DNA of 64,000 bases from Streptomyces sp. NBC_01445 (GCF_035918235.1 NZ_CP109485.1:6383001-6447000), one strand, 5' to 3'. Shown: positions 1-8,809, counted from the stretch's first letter. Notes: generated from the sequence alone by a model not told the origin. Numbers and translations are program-made.

Positions 1-112
1 CCACCTCCTCGATGCGGCGCAGGACGGCCCGCGTGGCATCGACCGGGCTGAACCCGCCCTTGCGGTATCCGTCGACGAGCGCTTCCGCGGTCAGCTCGGT
101 GAGGTCGGTCAT
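1..112 (-). CDS. Amidase, N-terminal fragment (runs off the window)
   Basis: Read on the minus strand from an ATG at 112, 37 codons are visible before the window edge. They begin MTDLTELTAEALVDGYRKGG and continue with FSPVDATRAVLRRIEEV. This alternation of short helices resembles the N-terminus of amidase-signature-family enzymes, which hydrolyse amide bonds. A good ribosome site (GAGGAGA) lies 4-5 bases upstream of the ATG. The catalytic Lys-Ser-Ser part is outside the window, so the call rests only on the N-terminal pattern and the neighbouring hydroxyacid dehydrogenase and racemase-like genes, a company amidases often keep. Co-transcription with the upstream dehydrogenase is likely, since the gap is 57 bases on the same strand. 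Confidence 0.6.
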   Translation of the reverse strand, partial: MTDLTELTAEALVDGYRKGGFSPVDATRAVLRRIEEV

Positions 113-169
113 CCGCTCTCCTCAGGTCGATCCGGGAGTGCCGATCCAGGACGTGATCATTCAGATCGG

Positions 170-1117
170 TCAGTGTCCGGGGACATACCCACGTTTCTTG
201 TCGACCACGTTCGGAAGCTGCTCCCCGGACGCCCACTTCTCGTAGAACTCCACGAACTGGCGCGACAGTTCGTCCCGCCAGCCGACGATGTCGCCGCTCA
301 TGTGCGGGGAGACGATCAGGCCGGGCGCCGTCCACAGGGCGCTGTCCCCCGGCAGCGGCTCGTGCTCGAAGACATCGAGCGCCGCGCCCGCGATCCACCG
401 CTTGGCCAGCGCATCCGCGAGATCGTCCTCGACCACGAGCTGTCCGCGGCCCACGTTGATGAAGCGGGCGGACGGCTGCATCATCCCGAAGAGCCGCGCG
501 TCGAACATGCCGCGCGTGTCGTCGGTCAGCGGCGCCGCGCACACCACCCAGTCCGCGCGGGCCGTCAGCCGCCCGAGGTCCGCCGGCCCGTGCACTCCGG
601 CCCGCGCGGTGCGCCCGACCAGCGCCGTCGTGATCCCGAGCGCCTTCAGCGTCGCGATGATCGCCCGGCCGATCGGCCCTGAACCCACCACGCAGGCCCG
701 GGTGCCCGCGACGCGCTGCGTCTCACGGTGGCGCCACTCGCGCTCGCCCTGGAGAGCGAGGGTGCGCGGCAGGTCCTTCGCCATGGCCAGGACGAGCGCG
801 CCCACGTACTCGGCGATCGGCTGGTCGAAGACGCCGCGCGCGTTCGTCACGACCGTGTCCGACGCGGCGAGTTCCGGGCACATCAGCCGGTCGACGCCCG
901 CGCTCGCGGTGTGCACCCAGCGCGGGCGGGGGCCCTCGCCCGGCCAGGCGCGGCGCACCGCGTCGGACAGGAAGTCCCAGACCAGCAGCACGTCGGCCGA
1001 GGGGAGTTGAGCGGCGAGCGTCGACTCGTCGGCGTGCACGACGCGCGCCCGGCCCATGAGCCTTCCCAGGCGCGGCGGGGGGTCGTCGTCGAGCACCAGC
1101 AAAGTCACTTCAGACAC
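170..1117 (-). CDS. D-2-hydroxyacid dehydrogenase (NAD-dependent)
   Basis: About 315 aa if translation starts at the GTG at 1117 (VSEVTLLVLDD), which has GGAG just upstream; a longer frame from 1144 is possible. The family interconverts 2-oxoacids and D-2-hydroxyacids with NAD(P)H. Visible features are the Rossmann motif VVGSGPIGRA in mid-protein, the catalytic Arg in INVGRGQLV, the Glu in DVFEHEPLP and the His in SPHMSGD, in the usual order of the D-isomer 2-hydroxyacid dehydrogenase family. The start VLDDDPP is normal for cytosolic members. The gene is divergent from the racemase-like pair and lies just upstream of an amidase, so all may serve one small-acid pathway. The substrate is unknown. 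Confidence 0.85.
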   Translation of the reverse strand: MSEVTLLVLDDDPPPRLGRLMGRARVVHADESTLAAQLPSADVLLVWDFLSDAVRRAWPGEGPRPRWVHTASAGVDRLMCPELAASDTVVTNARGVFDQPIAEYVGALVLAMAKDLPRTLALQGEREWRHRETQRVAGTRACVVGSGPIGRAIIATLKALGITTALVGRTARAGVHGPADLGRLTARADWVVCAAPLTDDTRGMFDARLFGMMQPSARFINVGRGQLVVEDDLADALAKRWIAGAALDVFEHEPLPGDSALWTAPGLIVSPHMSGDIVGWRDELSRQFVEFYEKWASGEQLPNVVDKKRGYVPGH

Positions 1118-1126
1118 GTTCGCTCC

Positions 1127-1205
1127 GGTCGTCGGGCCGCGCACTGGGGGTCATCGGGCCGGGAATCTGGCTGGTCGTCGAGCCGGTCATCGGGCTGGTC
1201 ATCGG
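1127..1205. repeat. Five degenerate 12-bp direct repeats (GGTCATCGGGCC type) in the divergent intergenic region
   Basis: Copies start at 1127, 1149, 1173, 1185 and 1197; the last is cut to nine bases. They read GGTCGTCGGGCC, GGTCATCGGGCC, GGTCGTCGAGCC, GGTCATCGGGCT and GGTCATCGG. The steps of 22, 24, 12 and 12 bases are close to whole helical turns. They lie just upstream of the dehydrogenase start and in the divergent promoter region, which suits a regulator-binding array. They could instead be simple slippage repeats. Confidence 0.6.
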
Positions 1206-1395
1206 CAGAAACCGTTTCGCAACAAGGGTCCGCTTCATTGGTAGGAAAAAGTGCGGATTGACCACGCTGGCACCCGAACCTACCTTCGTCAACAGAGGCA
1301 CTTTTCTGTTGCCCCCGCCCTGTCCCGACGTCCCGGCCCGCCGGCCGGCTCTCCGCAGCATCGTCTCGAACGTCTCAAGAGACTTGGGGCCTGTC

Positions 1396-2214
1396 ATGGA
1401 CGTCTCCTTCCTCGGCGGACCGCACCCGCAACGCGGTGTCGGTGTCGTCGCACCCTTCGACTTCGCCCTCGACCGCGAGCTGTGGCGCTGGGTTCCGGAC
1501 GAGGTGTCACTGCACCTCACCCGTACCCCGTTCGTGCCCGTCGAGGTCAGCCTCGACCTGGCCCGTCTGGTCAGTGAGCACGAGACCCTCGGCGAGGCGG
1601 TGCGCGCGCTGAGTGCCGCCGAACCCGAGGTTCTCGCGTACGCCTGTACGTCGGGCAGTTTCGTCGGCGGCATCGCGGGCGAACGCGCCATGTGCGAGGC
1701 GATGTTCCGGTCGGGCGAACGCCCCTCCGTCACCACGTCGGGCGCGCTCCTCGAAGCGCTCACCGAGCTGGGCGCCCGCCGGATCGCCCTGGTCACCCCG
1801 TACACGCGGTCGGTGACCGAGTCGCTCGAGGAGTATCTGGCCGAGGCCGGCATCACCGTCACGGGCCGCGCCTTCCTCGGCCTGACCCGGCACATCTGGA
1901 AGGTGCCGTACCGGGACGTGGCCGACATGGCCAGGGACGCCGCCCGCCAGGACGCCGACGCGCTGTTCATCAGCTGCACGAACCTGCCGACGTACGACGT
2001 CATCCCGCAGCTGGAGGCCGAGCTGCGGATCCCGGTGATCTCAGCCAATCAGGTCACGGTATGGGCAGCGCTGCGCAGGCTGGGTACCCGTGCCGTGGGG
2101 CCGTATCAGGCGCTGCTGGACGAATCCGCTCGGAACTGGCGAGTTCCCGAGCTGCCGCAGCTGCCGCCGGAACCGGCCCATGAGCTGCCGGAAGAACAGG
2201 AAGGGTGGGCATGA
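1396..2214 (+). CDS. Maleate cis-trans isomerase / Asp-Glu racemase superfamily protein, paralogue 1
   Basis: About 272 aa from the ATG at 1396 (MDVSFLGGPHPQ). An upstream TTG at 1258 would add 46 residues that look non-conserved. The protein has the two cysteine loops of the Asp/Glu racemase superfamily: ACTSGSF with Cys84 and ISCTNLPTY with Cys194. In maleate isomerase and racemases these two cysteines act on opposite faces of the substrate. The C-terminal NQVTVWAALR segment is also typical. The stop overlaps the start of the next gene (ATGA), and that gene is a paralogue, so the two are translated together and may form a heteromer. The exact substrate (maleate, malonates, amino acids) cannot be read from sequence. 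Confidence 0.8.
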   Translation: MDVSFLGGPHPQRGVGVVAPFDFALDRELWRWVPDEVSLHLTRTPFVPVEVSLDLARLVSEHETLGEAVRALSAAEPEVLAYACTSGSFVGGIAGERAMCEAMFRSGERPSVTTSGALLEALTELGARRIALVTPYTRSVTESLEEYLAEAGITVTGRAFLGLTRHIWKVPYRDVADMARDAARQDADALFISCTNLPTYDVIPQLEAELRIPVISANQVTVWAALRRLGTRAVGPYQALLDESARNWRVPELPQLPPEPAHELPEEQEGWA

Positions 2215-2942
2215 CCGCAGTCGGATTTCTCTACCCGGGACACTCGGCCGAGGACGACTATCCGCGAATCGAAATGCTGATCGACAGCGATGTGAGGCTG
2301 TCGGTCGTCCATACGGACATCGGTGAGGACGCGCACCGCGTCGACGCGCTGATCGAGATGGGCTCTCCGCAGCGGCTCGCCGCCGGTGTCGAGGAGCTGC
2401 GCCTGTCCGGCGCCGAGGCGGTCGTCTGGGCGTGCACCAGCGGCAGCTTCGTCCGGGGCTGGGAGGGCGCGCACGAACAGGTGCGGGACCTGGCCAGGGC
2501 CGCGGGCCTGCCCGCCTCCAGTACGTCGTTCGCGTTCGCCCACGCCGTACCGGAGGTCGGCGCGCGCAGCGTCGCGATCGCGGCGACGTACCCGGAGGAC
2601 GTGGCGGAGCACTTCCGTACGTTCCTGAAGGCGGGCGGCATCGAGGTCGTCTCGGTGCGCGGCAGCGGCATCATCACGGCGGCCGAGGTCGGCACCTGGG
2701 GGTGGCCCGAGGTCAGGGCGATGGCCGTGGCGGGCGATCACCAGGACGCGCAGGCGCTGCTCCTGCCGGACACGGCCCTGCACACGGCGGCCTACGTCCG
2801 TGACCTGGAGCAGGAGCTGGGCAAGCCGGTCCTGACGGCCAACCAGGTCACCGTGTGGGAGGCGCTGCGGCTCGCGGGGCGGCGGGTGAACGCGCCGGCG
2901 CTCGGCGCGCTCTTCACGAAGGAGCCGCTGGTGCAGGTCTGA
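2211..2942 (+). CDS. Maleate isomerase-like / Asp-Glu racemase superfamily protein, paralogue 2 lacking the second cysteine
   Basis: 243 aa from the ATG at 2211, overlapping the preceding stop. It shares the first loop (ACTSGSF, Cys75) and the NQVTVWEALR segment with its neighbour. The second catalytic loop reads LLPDTALHT, with Asp187 where the neighbour has Cys194. Known two-cysteine isomerases need both, while arylmalonate decarboxylases keep only the second. Keeping only the first is unusual and suggests either a different reaction or a non-catalytic partner subunit. The superfamily call is firm, the function open. The next gene starts about 100 bases downstream with its own strong ribosome site, so this may be the end of a two-gene unit. 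Confidence 0.78.
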   Translation: MTAVGFLYPGHSAEDDYPRIEMLIDSDVRLSVVHTDIGEDAHRVDALIEMGSPQRLAAGVEELRLSGAEAVVWACTSGSFVRGWEGAHEQVRDLARAAGLPASSTSFAFAHAVPEVGARSVAIAATYPEDVAEHFRTFLKAGGIEVVSVRGSGIITAAEVGTWGWPEVRAMAVAGDHQDAQALLLPDTALHTAAYVRDLEQELGKPVLTANQVTVWEALRLAGRRVNAPALGALFTKEPLVQV

Positions 2943-3039
2943 TGCTTGTCCAGCGTCCGGATCAAGGGGTCCGGAATAAACCGGAGCCATCCTCCGTTAA
3001 GTCCGGGCGCAGACAGCACCGTACTTACAGGAGGACTCA

Positions 3040-4131
<1,092 letters not shown>

Positions 4132-4142
4132 CCCGGCCGACC

Positions 4143-4186
4143 GGGGTGCCGCCTCGCACGGGGGGAGGCGGCACCCCGCGTCTTTT
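4143..4186. terminator. Rho-independent terminator between convergent genes
   Basis: A perfect 13-bp stem (GGGGTGCCGCCTC at 4143-4155 with its complement at 4165-4177) is followed by GCGTCTTTT. It ends the oxidoreductase transcript and, read the other way, lies just past the end of cdgA. Confidence 0.9.
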
Positions 4187-4205
4187 CCCGACCTGTCGGG
4201 AACCG

Positions 4206-6113
4206 TCAGGAAGCCGTCAGCAGCGCGGAGATACGATCCGGCGCCACCGGGCGCGAGTACAGCCAGCCCTGGCCCGTGTCGCAGCCGATCTGGCGCAGGC
4301 GCGCCGCCTGCGCCGCCGTCTCCACGCACTCGGCGGTGACCGTGAGGCCGAGCCGGTGCGCGAGCTGCACCATGGCCTCGACGATCACGGCGTCCGCGGG
4401 GGTCGCGTGCTCGCCCCCTTCGTCGTACTGGAACCCGCGCACGAACGAGCCGTCCAGCTTCAGGACCGACACCGGGAGCCTGCTCAGGTACGCGAGGTTC
4501 GAGTAGCCGGTGCCGAAGTCGTCGATGGCGATGTGCACGCCCATGTCGCTGAGCGACTGCAGGGTCTGGAGGGGGCGGCCCGCCGAGCCCATCACCGCCG
4601 ACTCGGTCAGCTCCAACTGCAGGAGTTCCGGGGCGAGTCCGGTCTCCGCGAGGACCTCGGCGACATCCGCCACCAGGTCCGAGTCCCACACCTGACGCAC
4701 CGCCACGTTCACGCTCACATAGACCGGCGGAGTCCGGGGGTGCTCCAGCTGCCAGCTGCGCGCCTGCCGGCACGCCGTACGCAGGACCCACCGGCCCAGC
4801 GGCACGATCGAGCCGTCCTCCTCGGCCAGTCCGATGAACCGATTCGGCGTGAGCATTCCGAACTGGGGGTGATCCCACCGCACGAGCGCCTCGACGCCGC
4901 GCAGCACCCCGTCGCCCAGATTCACCAGCGGCTGGTACTCGAGGACGAACTCGCCGCGCTCCACCGCGGGGCGCAGGCTCGACGACAGGGCCTGTCGGGT
5001 CATCCGGTGCGCGTTGCGCTCCGGGTCGAACAGTGTCCAGCGCGCCTTGCCGTCGGCCTTCGCCCAGTACAGCGTGGTGTCCGCGGCCTGCATCAGGCCC
5101 GTCGCCGTAGTGCCCTCCATGTGCCGCTCCACGACCCCGATCGAGGCCGACACGGCGAGCCGCTGCCCCGACAGGTCGAACGGTTCCTGGACCGCACGGA
5201 GCACCGATTCGGCGAGCGCCGAGAGCTGTTCCGTGCCGGCCGAGTCCTCGACGAGCAGCGCGAACTCGTCGCCGCCGAGCCGCGCGACCAGCGGGGCCGC
5301 CGCCCCATGGCCGTAGCCGATCCGGTCGGCGCAGCGCGTGAGACGCTCGGCGACGGCGGCGAGCAGCCGGTCCCCGACGCCGTGCCCGAGCGAGTCGTTG
5401 ACCGCCTTGAACCCGTCGAGGTCGAGGTAACACAGCCCGATCCGTCCGCTGCCCGCCCCGTCGTACGCGCCCGCCTCCAGCGCGGCGGAGAGCCGCTCGA
5501 AGAACAGGGTGCGGTTCGGCAGCCGGGTCACCGGGTCGTGCATCTGCAAGTGCCGCAGCCGCGCCTGGAGTTCACGGCGGGCGCTGATGTCGGCGAGGGA
5601 GAGCAGCACCGTACGGCCGCCCGGCACCGGCGAGACGGTGACCTGGACCCACACGGAGTGCCCGTCGGGGTGCTTGATCCTGCGGGTGCACGTCAGCCGC
5701 GCCTGCCGCCCGCGCAGCACCTCGCGGTACGTGTGCCAGGTGCGGGAGTCGGACACCAGGTCCACGAGCTCCGCCGCCGTGTGCCCGGTGAGCCCGCCGG
5801 GGTCCTCCACGCCGAGCATCGCGGCGAGCGCGGTGTTGGCGGTGATCACCTGGCCCCGGCGGTCCACGACGGCCAGGGCGAGGGGTGCGGCGAGGAAGGC
5901 CGAGAGGTAGGGGGCGGGCGGGGACGCCGGCGGGGGAGGGGGTGCGGTGCCGAGCGCCTCGTGGGCCCGGGCGTCCTGGCCCGCGAGTACGGAGTCGGGG
6001 GCGGAGGCGTGCGAGGGCGCCGCCACCGCTGCGGAACTCTCCGTGACGGCGCGGCGGGTGGAGTCGGGCGCCGCGTCGGCCGCGGTCGTCGGCCCTTCGG
6101 ACATTCCGCTCAC
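4206..6113 (-). CDS. cdgA: PAS-GGDEF-EAL c-di-GMP turnover protein CdgA
   Basis: About 635 aa from the GTG at 6113, which has AGGAG six bases upstream; starts at 6170/6173 would add about 20 residues. A low-complexity Ala/Pro N-terminus precedes a PAS domain (about 70-185), a GGDEF domain with intact GGDEF at about 280-284, and an EAL domain with EAL at about 408-410. IDDFGTGYSN, LELTES, LKLDGSF and TAECVET follow, so the phosphodiesterase metal ligands are present. Both synthesis and hydrolysis of c-di-GMP are therefore possible. No membrane segment is seen. Identification as CdgA, a known BldD target affecting aerial growth, rests on domain order and synteny with ceb, adpA and des genes. 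RmdA has a similar domain order, so the name is likely rather than certain. Confidence 0.85.
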   Translation of the reverse strand: MSGMSEGPTTAADAAPDSTRRAVTESSAAVAAPSHASAPDSVLAGQDARAHEALGTAPPPPPASPPAPYLSAFLAAPLALAVVDRRGQVITANTALAAMLGVEDPGGLTGHTAAELVDLVSDSRTWHTYREVLRGRQARLTCTRRIKHPDGHSVWVQVTVSPVPGGRTVLLSLADISARRELQARLRHLQMHDPVTRLPNRTLFFERLSAALEAGAYDGAGSGRIGLCYLDLDGFKAVNDSLGHGVGDRLLAAVAERLTRCADRIGYGHGAAAPLVARLGGDEFALLVEDSAGTEQLSALAESVLRAVQEPFDLSGQRLAVSASIGVVERHMEGTTATGLMQAADTTLYWAKADGKARWTLFDPERNAHRMTRQALSSSLRPAVERGEFVLEYQPLVNLGDGVLRGVEALVRWDHPQFGMLTPNRFIGLAEEDGSIVPLGRWVLRTACRQARSWQLEHPRTPPVYVSVNVAVRQVWDSDLVADVAEVLAETGLAPELLQLELTESAVMGSAGRPLQTLQSLSDMGVHIAIDDFGTGYSNLAYLSRLPVSVLKLDGSFVRGFQYDEGGEHATPADAVIVEAMVQLAHRLGLTVTAECVETAAQAARLRQIGCDTGQGWLYSRPVAPDRISALLTAS

Positions 6114-6450
6114 CGCTCGCTCCTGCAGTGCAGTCGTTCCGGGGGTCCGGGAGGGTTGCTCCCGGGTCATCACAGCCTGGGTGGCGAACGGCCTTCGCAG
6201 CCGGGCCCGCGCAGGAAAGTGTGCCGATCATAGAGGCAGCCCCGAGGCGCGAGCCAGCCTTGCCCGCCCGATCCGCCGGTTCGGCGGCATCCCGGGGTAG
6301 CCGGCAGATCGTTTCTGCTCGTGGCCGGCACAGCTTCTGGCCTCCCGCGATCGCGCGTGACGTTCTGTGACCGCCCGGGGTGTCGCCCCCTCACTCGACC
6401 GGGCCAGATAAACAGGGCGCAGTACTACAAATCCCCACACTCTGGGTTGG
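6114..6450. other. Divergent intergenic region between cdgA and the M6 protease gene
   Basis: Some 337 bases without a convincing gene. It holds the promoters of both neighbours and a BldD-box-like sequence near 6358. A short inverted repeat (GATCCGCCGGTTCGGCGG, about 6271-6288) is also visible. No small gene with a ribosome site was seen. Confidence 0.6.
6358..6370. promoter_or_regulatory. Candidate BldD box upstream of cdgA
   Basis: TGACGTTCTGTGA fits TNAC-N5-GTNA, the core of the BldD operator. It lies about 245 bases upstream of the chosen cdgA start and about 80 bases before the M6 protease start. BldD control of cdgA is known in S. coelicolor; that this particular sequence is the site is inference. 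Confidence 0.5.
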
Positions 6451-7758
6451 GTGTCCCGCTTTCCCGATCCGGAGGTCGACTTGCCGCGTCCGCTGCCACC
6501 CGGGGGAGTGGAGAGACCGCGCCTGCGCTCCGTCGGTGCGGCTCTCACCGCGCTCACCGCCATGGCCGCCACGTCCCTGGTCGCGGGTCCCGCGATTTCC
6601 GCCCCTTACGCGGGTCCCTGCTCGCTGGAGCGCACGGCGGCCCACCACTCGGAGGGCCTCGACACCTGGAACCGCGCCTATCCGCGCCCGGTCAGGACCC
6701 TCAACGCGGTGATGGTCTTCCTGTCCTTCCCCGACGCGCGGCCGACGACGACCCCCAAGGAACTCACGGCCGACTACTTCCCCGCCACCAGCGACTTCTA
6801 CGACCGGGCCTCCTACGGGAAGTTCCACCTGGTCCCGCACCCGCAGCGCCGCTGGCTCCGCATGCCGCACAGCTCGACCTCGTACGCCATAGAGCGCGAC
6901 TGGGACGCCGCGCACCGCGGCGCCTATCTGCGCGACGCCCTTCACACGGCCGACCGGCACACCGACTTCAGGAAGTTCGACGTCGTCTACTTCGTCGCCG
7001 ACCCCGACGCCCCTGGCGTCGACTCGGACGCCACGAAGGTCGTCAACTTCGACAAGCCGATGCGGGCCGACGGTACGGACATCAAGCGCATCGTCACCGT
7101 CTTCGAGCAGCACCCGCCCGACCGCAACGTCCTCGCCCACGAGACGGGCCACGTCTTCGACCTGCCGGACCTCTACCATCGGCCGACCGACGGCAAGGGT
7201 GACTGGGACACGTATGTCGGTGACTGGGACGTCATGGGCAGTCAGTTCGGGCTCGCGCCCGACTTCCTCGGCTGGCACAAGTGGAAGCTGGGGTGGCTGG
7301 ACCGGCGGCAGGTGGTGTGCGTGACCAGCAGCCGGCGGGTCACCCTCGAACCCCTGGCGTCCGCGCCCGCGCGGCCGGGCGCGGCGCCCGGAACCAACGG
7401 GGCGCCGTTCGGCTCGGGCTATGGGACGAAGCTGGCCGTCGTGCGCACCGGGGAGGACAGCGCGATCGCCCTGGAGGCCCGCGACGCCGACGGCAACGAC
7501 GCGGCGACGTGCTCCGAGGGCATCCTCGTCTACCGGGTGCGCAGCGAGACCGCCTCCGGCCACGGCCCGGTCGAGGTGCTCGACGCACATCCCGACACGG
7601 ATGCGTGCTTCGGCGACTCGGTGTACCCGGCGCTCGCGGACGCACCGGTACGGGTGGGCGAGAGCTACAGGGTGCCGGGCGAAAACGTACGGATCAAGGT
7701 CGAGGGGCGTACGCGGTCGGGGGCTTGGACGGTGAAGGTGGGTGTGGGCAAGGGCTGA
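6451..7758 (+). CDS. Secreted M6-family (immune inhibitor A-like) metalloprotease
   Basis: 435 aa from a GTG at 6451. After a short basic lead, a hydrophobic stretch (SVGAALTALTAMAATSLVAG) ends in AISA-PYAG, a credible Sec signal peptide cleaved near residue 51. The zinc site HETGHVFDLPD (His230, Glu231, His234) is the M6 form of HExxH. DVMGSQFG and FLGWHKWKLGWL follow, as is typical of M6 domain proteins. The protein is therefore an extracellular protease or peptidase, intact in length. A start further downstream is possible because the first 20 residues are Pro-rich. The gene stands alone, divergent from cdgA, with a hairpin about 35 bases after its stop. Confidence 0.85.
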   Translation: MSRFPDPEVDLPRPLPPGGVERPRLRSVGAALTALTAMAATSLVAGPAISAPYAGPCSLERTAAHHSEGLDTWNRAYPRPVRTLNAVMVFLSFPDARPTTTPKELTADYFPATSDFYDRASYGKFHLVPHPQRRWLRMPHSSTSYAIERDWDAAHRGAYLRDALHTADRHTDFRKFDVVYFVADPDAPGVDSDATKVVNFDKPMRADGTDIKRIVTVFEQHPPDRNVLAHETGHVFDLPDLYHRPTDGKGDWDTYVGDWDVMGSQFGLAPDFLGWHKWKLGWLDRRQVVCVTSSRRVTLEPLASAPARPGAAPGTNGAPFGSGYGTKLAVVRTGEDSAIALEARDADGNDAATCSEGILVYRVRSETASGHGPVEVLDAHPDTDACFGDSVYPALADAPVRVGESYRVPGENVRIKVEGRTRSGAWTVKVGVGKG

Positions 7759-7806
7759 ACGCCTTCCGGGAGGCACCGGCATACGTAAGAAGCCCCTCGC
7801 TCTCGC

Positions 7807-7862
7807 GAGGGCATTCGCTGTGTCTGTGCGCCGCCAGGGACTCGAACCCCGGACCCGCTGAT
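7807..7862 (-). pseudogene. Duplicated 3' half of tRNA-Lys plus its downstream flank
   Basis: These 56 bases are identical to 7956-8011. The shared part covers 20 bases of downstream flank, the 3' acceptor strand, T-arm, variable loop and the 3' side of the anticodon stem of tRNA-Lys. Identity stops sharply just before the anticodon loop. Two copies 149 bases apart around the 3' end of a tRNA gene are what a tRNA-targeting integrase leaves behind, or the relic of a deleted tandem tRNA gene. Confidence 0.85.
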
Positions 7863-7932
7863 GCTGTGTCTTCCCGGGGGATGACCCCCGGACCCCCAGC
7901 CGCCTTCGCTGAGTCGGGGCCGGCCCGCAAAT

Positions 7933-7970
7933 AGCGAATGCCCCCCACTCGCGTGGAGGGCATTCGCTGT
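7933..7970 (-). terminator. Hairpin downstream of tRNA-Lys
   Basis: AGCGAATGCCC and its exact complement GGGCATTCGCT flank a partly paired C-rich centre. Read on the minus strand the hairpin lies directly after the tRNA 3' end and probably ends or trims the transcript. A weaker relative (CCCTCG/CGAGGG, 7794-7811) follows the truncated tRNA copy. Confidence 0.65.
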
Positions 7971-7975
7971 GTCTG

Positions 7976-8049
7976 TGCGCCGCCAGGGACTCGAACCCCG
8001 GACCCGCTGATTAAGAGTCAGCTGCTCTAACCAACTGAGCTAGCGGCGC
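7976..8049 (-). tRNA. tRNA-Lys (anticodon CTT)
   Basis: The minus strand folds into a full cloverleaf. The acceptor stem is GCGCCGC paired with GCGGCGC, the D-arm is AGCTCAGTTGGTTAGAGC, and the anticodon loop CTCTTAA gives CTT. The T-arm is GGGGTTCGAGTCCC and the discriminator base A. CCA is not encoded. The 5' end overlaps the last bases of the upstream coding gene by 10 bases. Confidence 0.97.
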
Positions 8050-8666
8050 CTGCTGACGTCGTAGACCTTAGCATCCTGATCCGGGCCAGGAAAAATCGAT
8101 ATCCGCACTGAAGGTTTGGTGCTCGCGCGGGCCGCGCGGACGCAGGCCCAGAGCAGTACCTCGGGTCCCGGCAGCCATGGGTGGAGGGTGTCGGGGGCGA
8201 CCACCCAGCGCGAGTCGGCGCGTGGTCCCCCGGCGTGGTCGGCGCCCCCGGCCGGCGGCGGGACGGTCACCGCGTCGCCGCTTCCGTGGCACAGCAGCGG
8301 CGGCACCGCCGGGCCCCACTCCTCCCACTCCAGGAGCGAGGGCAACCGGTGAGCGGTGCCGGGGGCCGCGAACAGGAGCATGCGCCCGCGGTGCGCGGCG
8401 ACCGGGCCGGAGCCGGGGCCGTCCTCCCAGAGCGCGTCCAGCATCCGGCGCCCGAACATCGACGGCACGTTCACCACGTCGAAGGCGGTACCGCAGGGCA
8501 GCACCACGGGGGCGTCCGGCCGGGACTCCCATAACGCGAGAGTGCTGCGCGGATACGTTCCCGCCGAGGCGAGCCACGCGGCGCCCTCCCGGGTGGCGCC
8601 CGCGATGTCGAATCGGTCGGACCGGGCCAGCCGGCCGGCGCTGTTCTGGGAGTGTGTGGCGCTCAT
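8040..8666 (-). CDS. Bifunctional DNA primase/polymerase-like protein (probably degenerate active site)
   Basis: 208 aa from the ATG at 8666 (MSATHSQNSAGRL). ATREGAAWLASAG, PCGTAFDVVNVP and SRWVVAPDTLHPWLPG recall the prim-pol N-terminal domain of Streptomyces proteins annotated as bifunctional DNA primase/polymerase. The usual acidic pair is not clear here (FDVVN), so catalytic activity is doubtful. Homology to this group is a memory-based call. The gene runs into tRNA-Lys, overlapping its first 10 bases on the same strand, so the tRNA may be processed from a longer transcript. A promoter region of about 140 bases separates it from the next gene upstream. Confidence 0.55.
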   Translation of the reverse strand: MSATHSQNSAGRLARSDRFDIAGATREGAAWLASAGTYPRSTLALWESRPDAPVVLPCGTAFDVVNVPSMFGRRMLDALWEDGPGSGPVAAHRGRMLLFAAPGTAHRLPSLLEWEEWGPAVPPLLCHGSGDAVTVPPPAGGADHAGGPRADSRWVVAPDTLHPWLPGPEVLLWACVRAARASTKPSVRISIFPGPDQDAKVYDVSRRR

Positions 8667-8809
8667 GGCACTTACATCTACCGGGCGTGAGCGCGCGACT
8701 TCCCAGGGTTGCCGGAAATGGGGACAGGAGGGGGCGGGGTGGAGTATCTTGCCCCACGGCATATGCCAAAGGATCTTTACGGGTGCGGTTGCACTGCTAC
8801 CGCGTTCCG

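Noticed and set aside
7827..7862. A second functional tRNA-Lys
   Set aside because: Only the 3' half is present; the anticodon loop, D-arm and 5' acceptor strand are missing.
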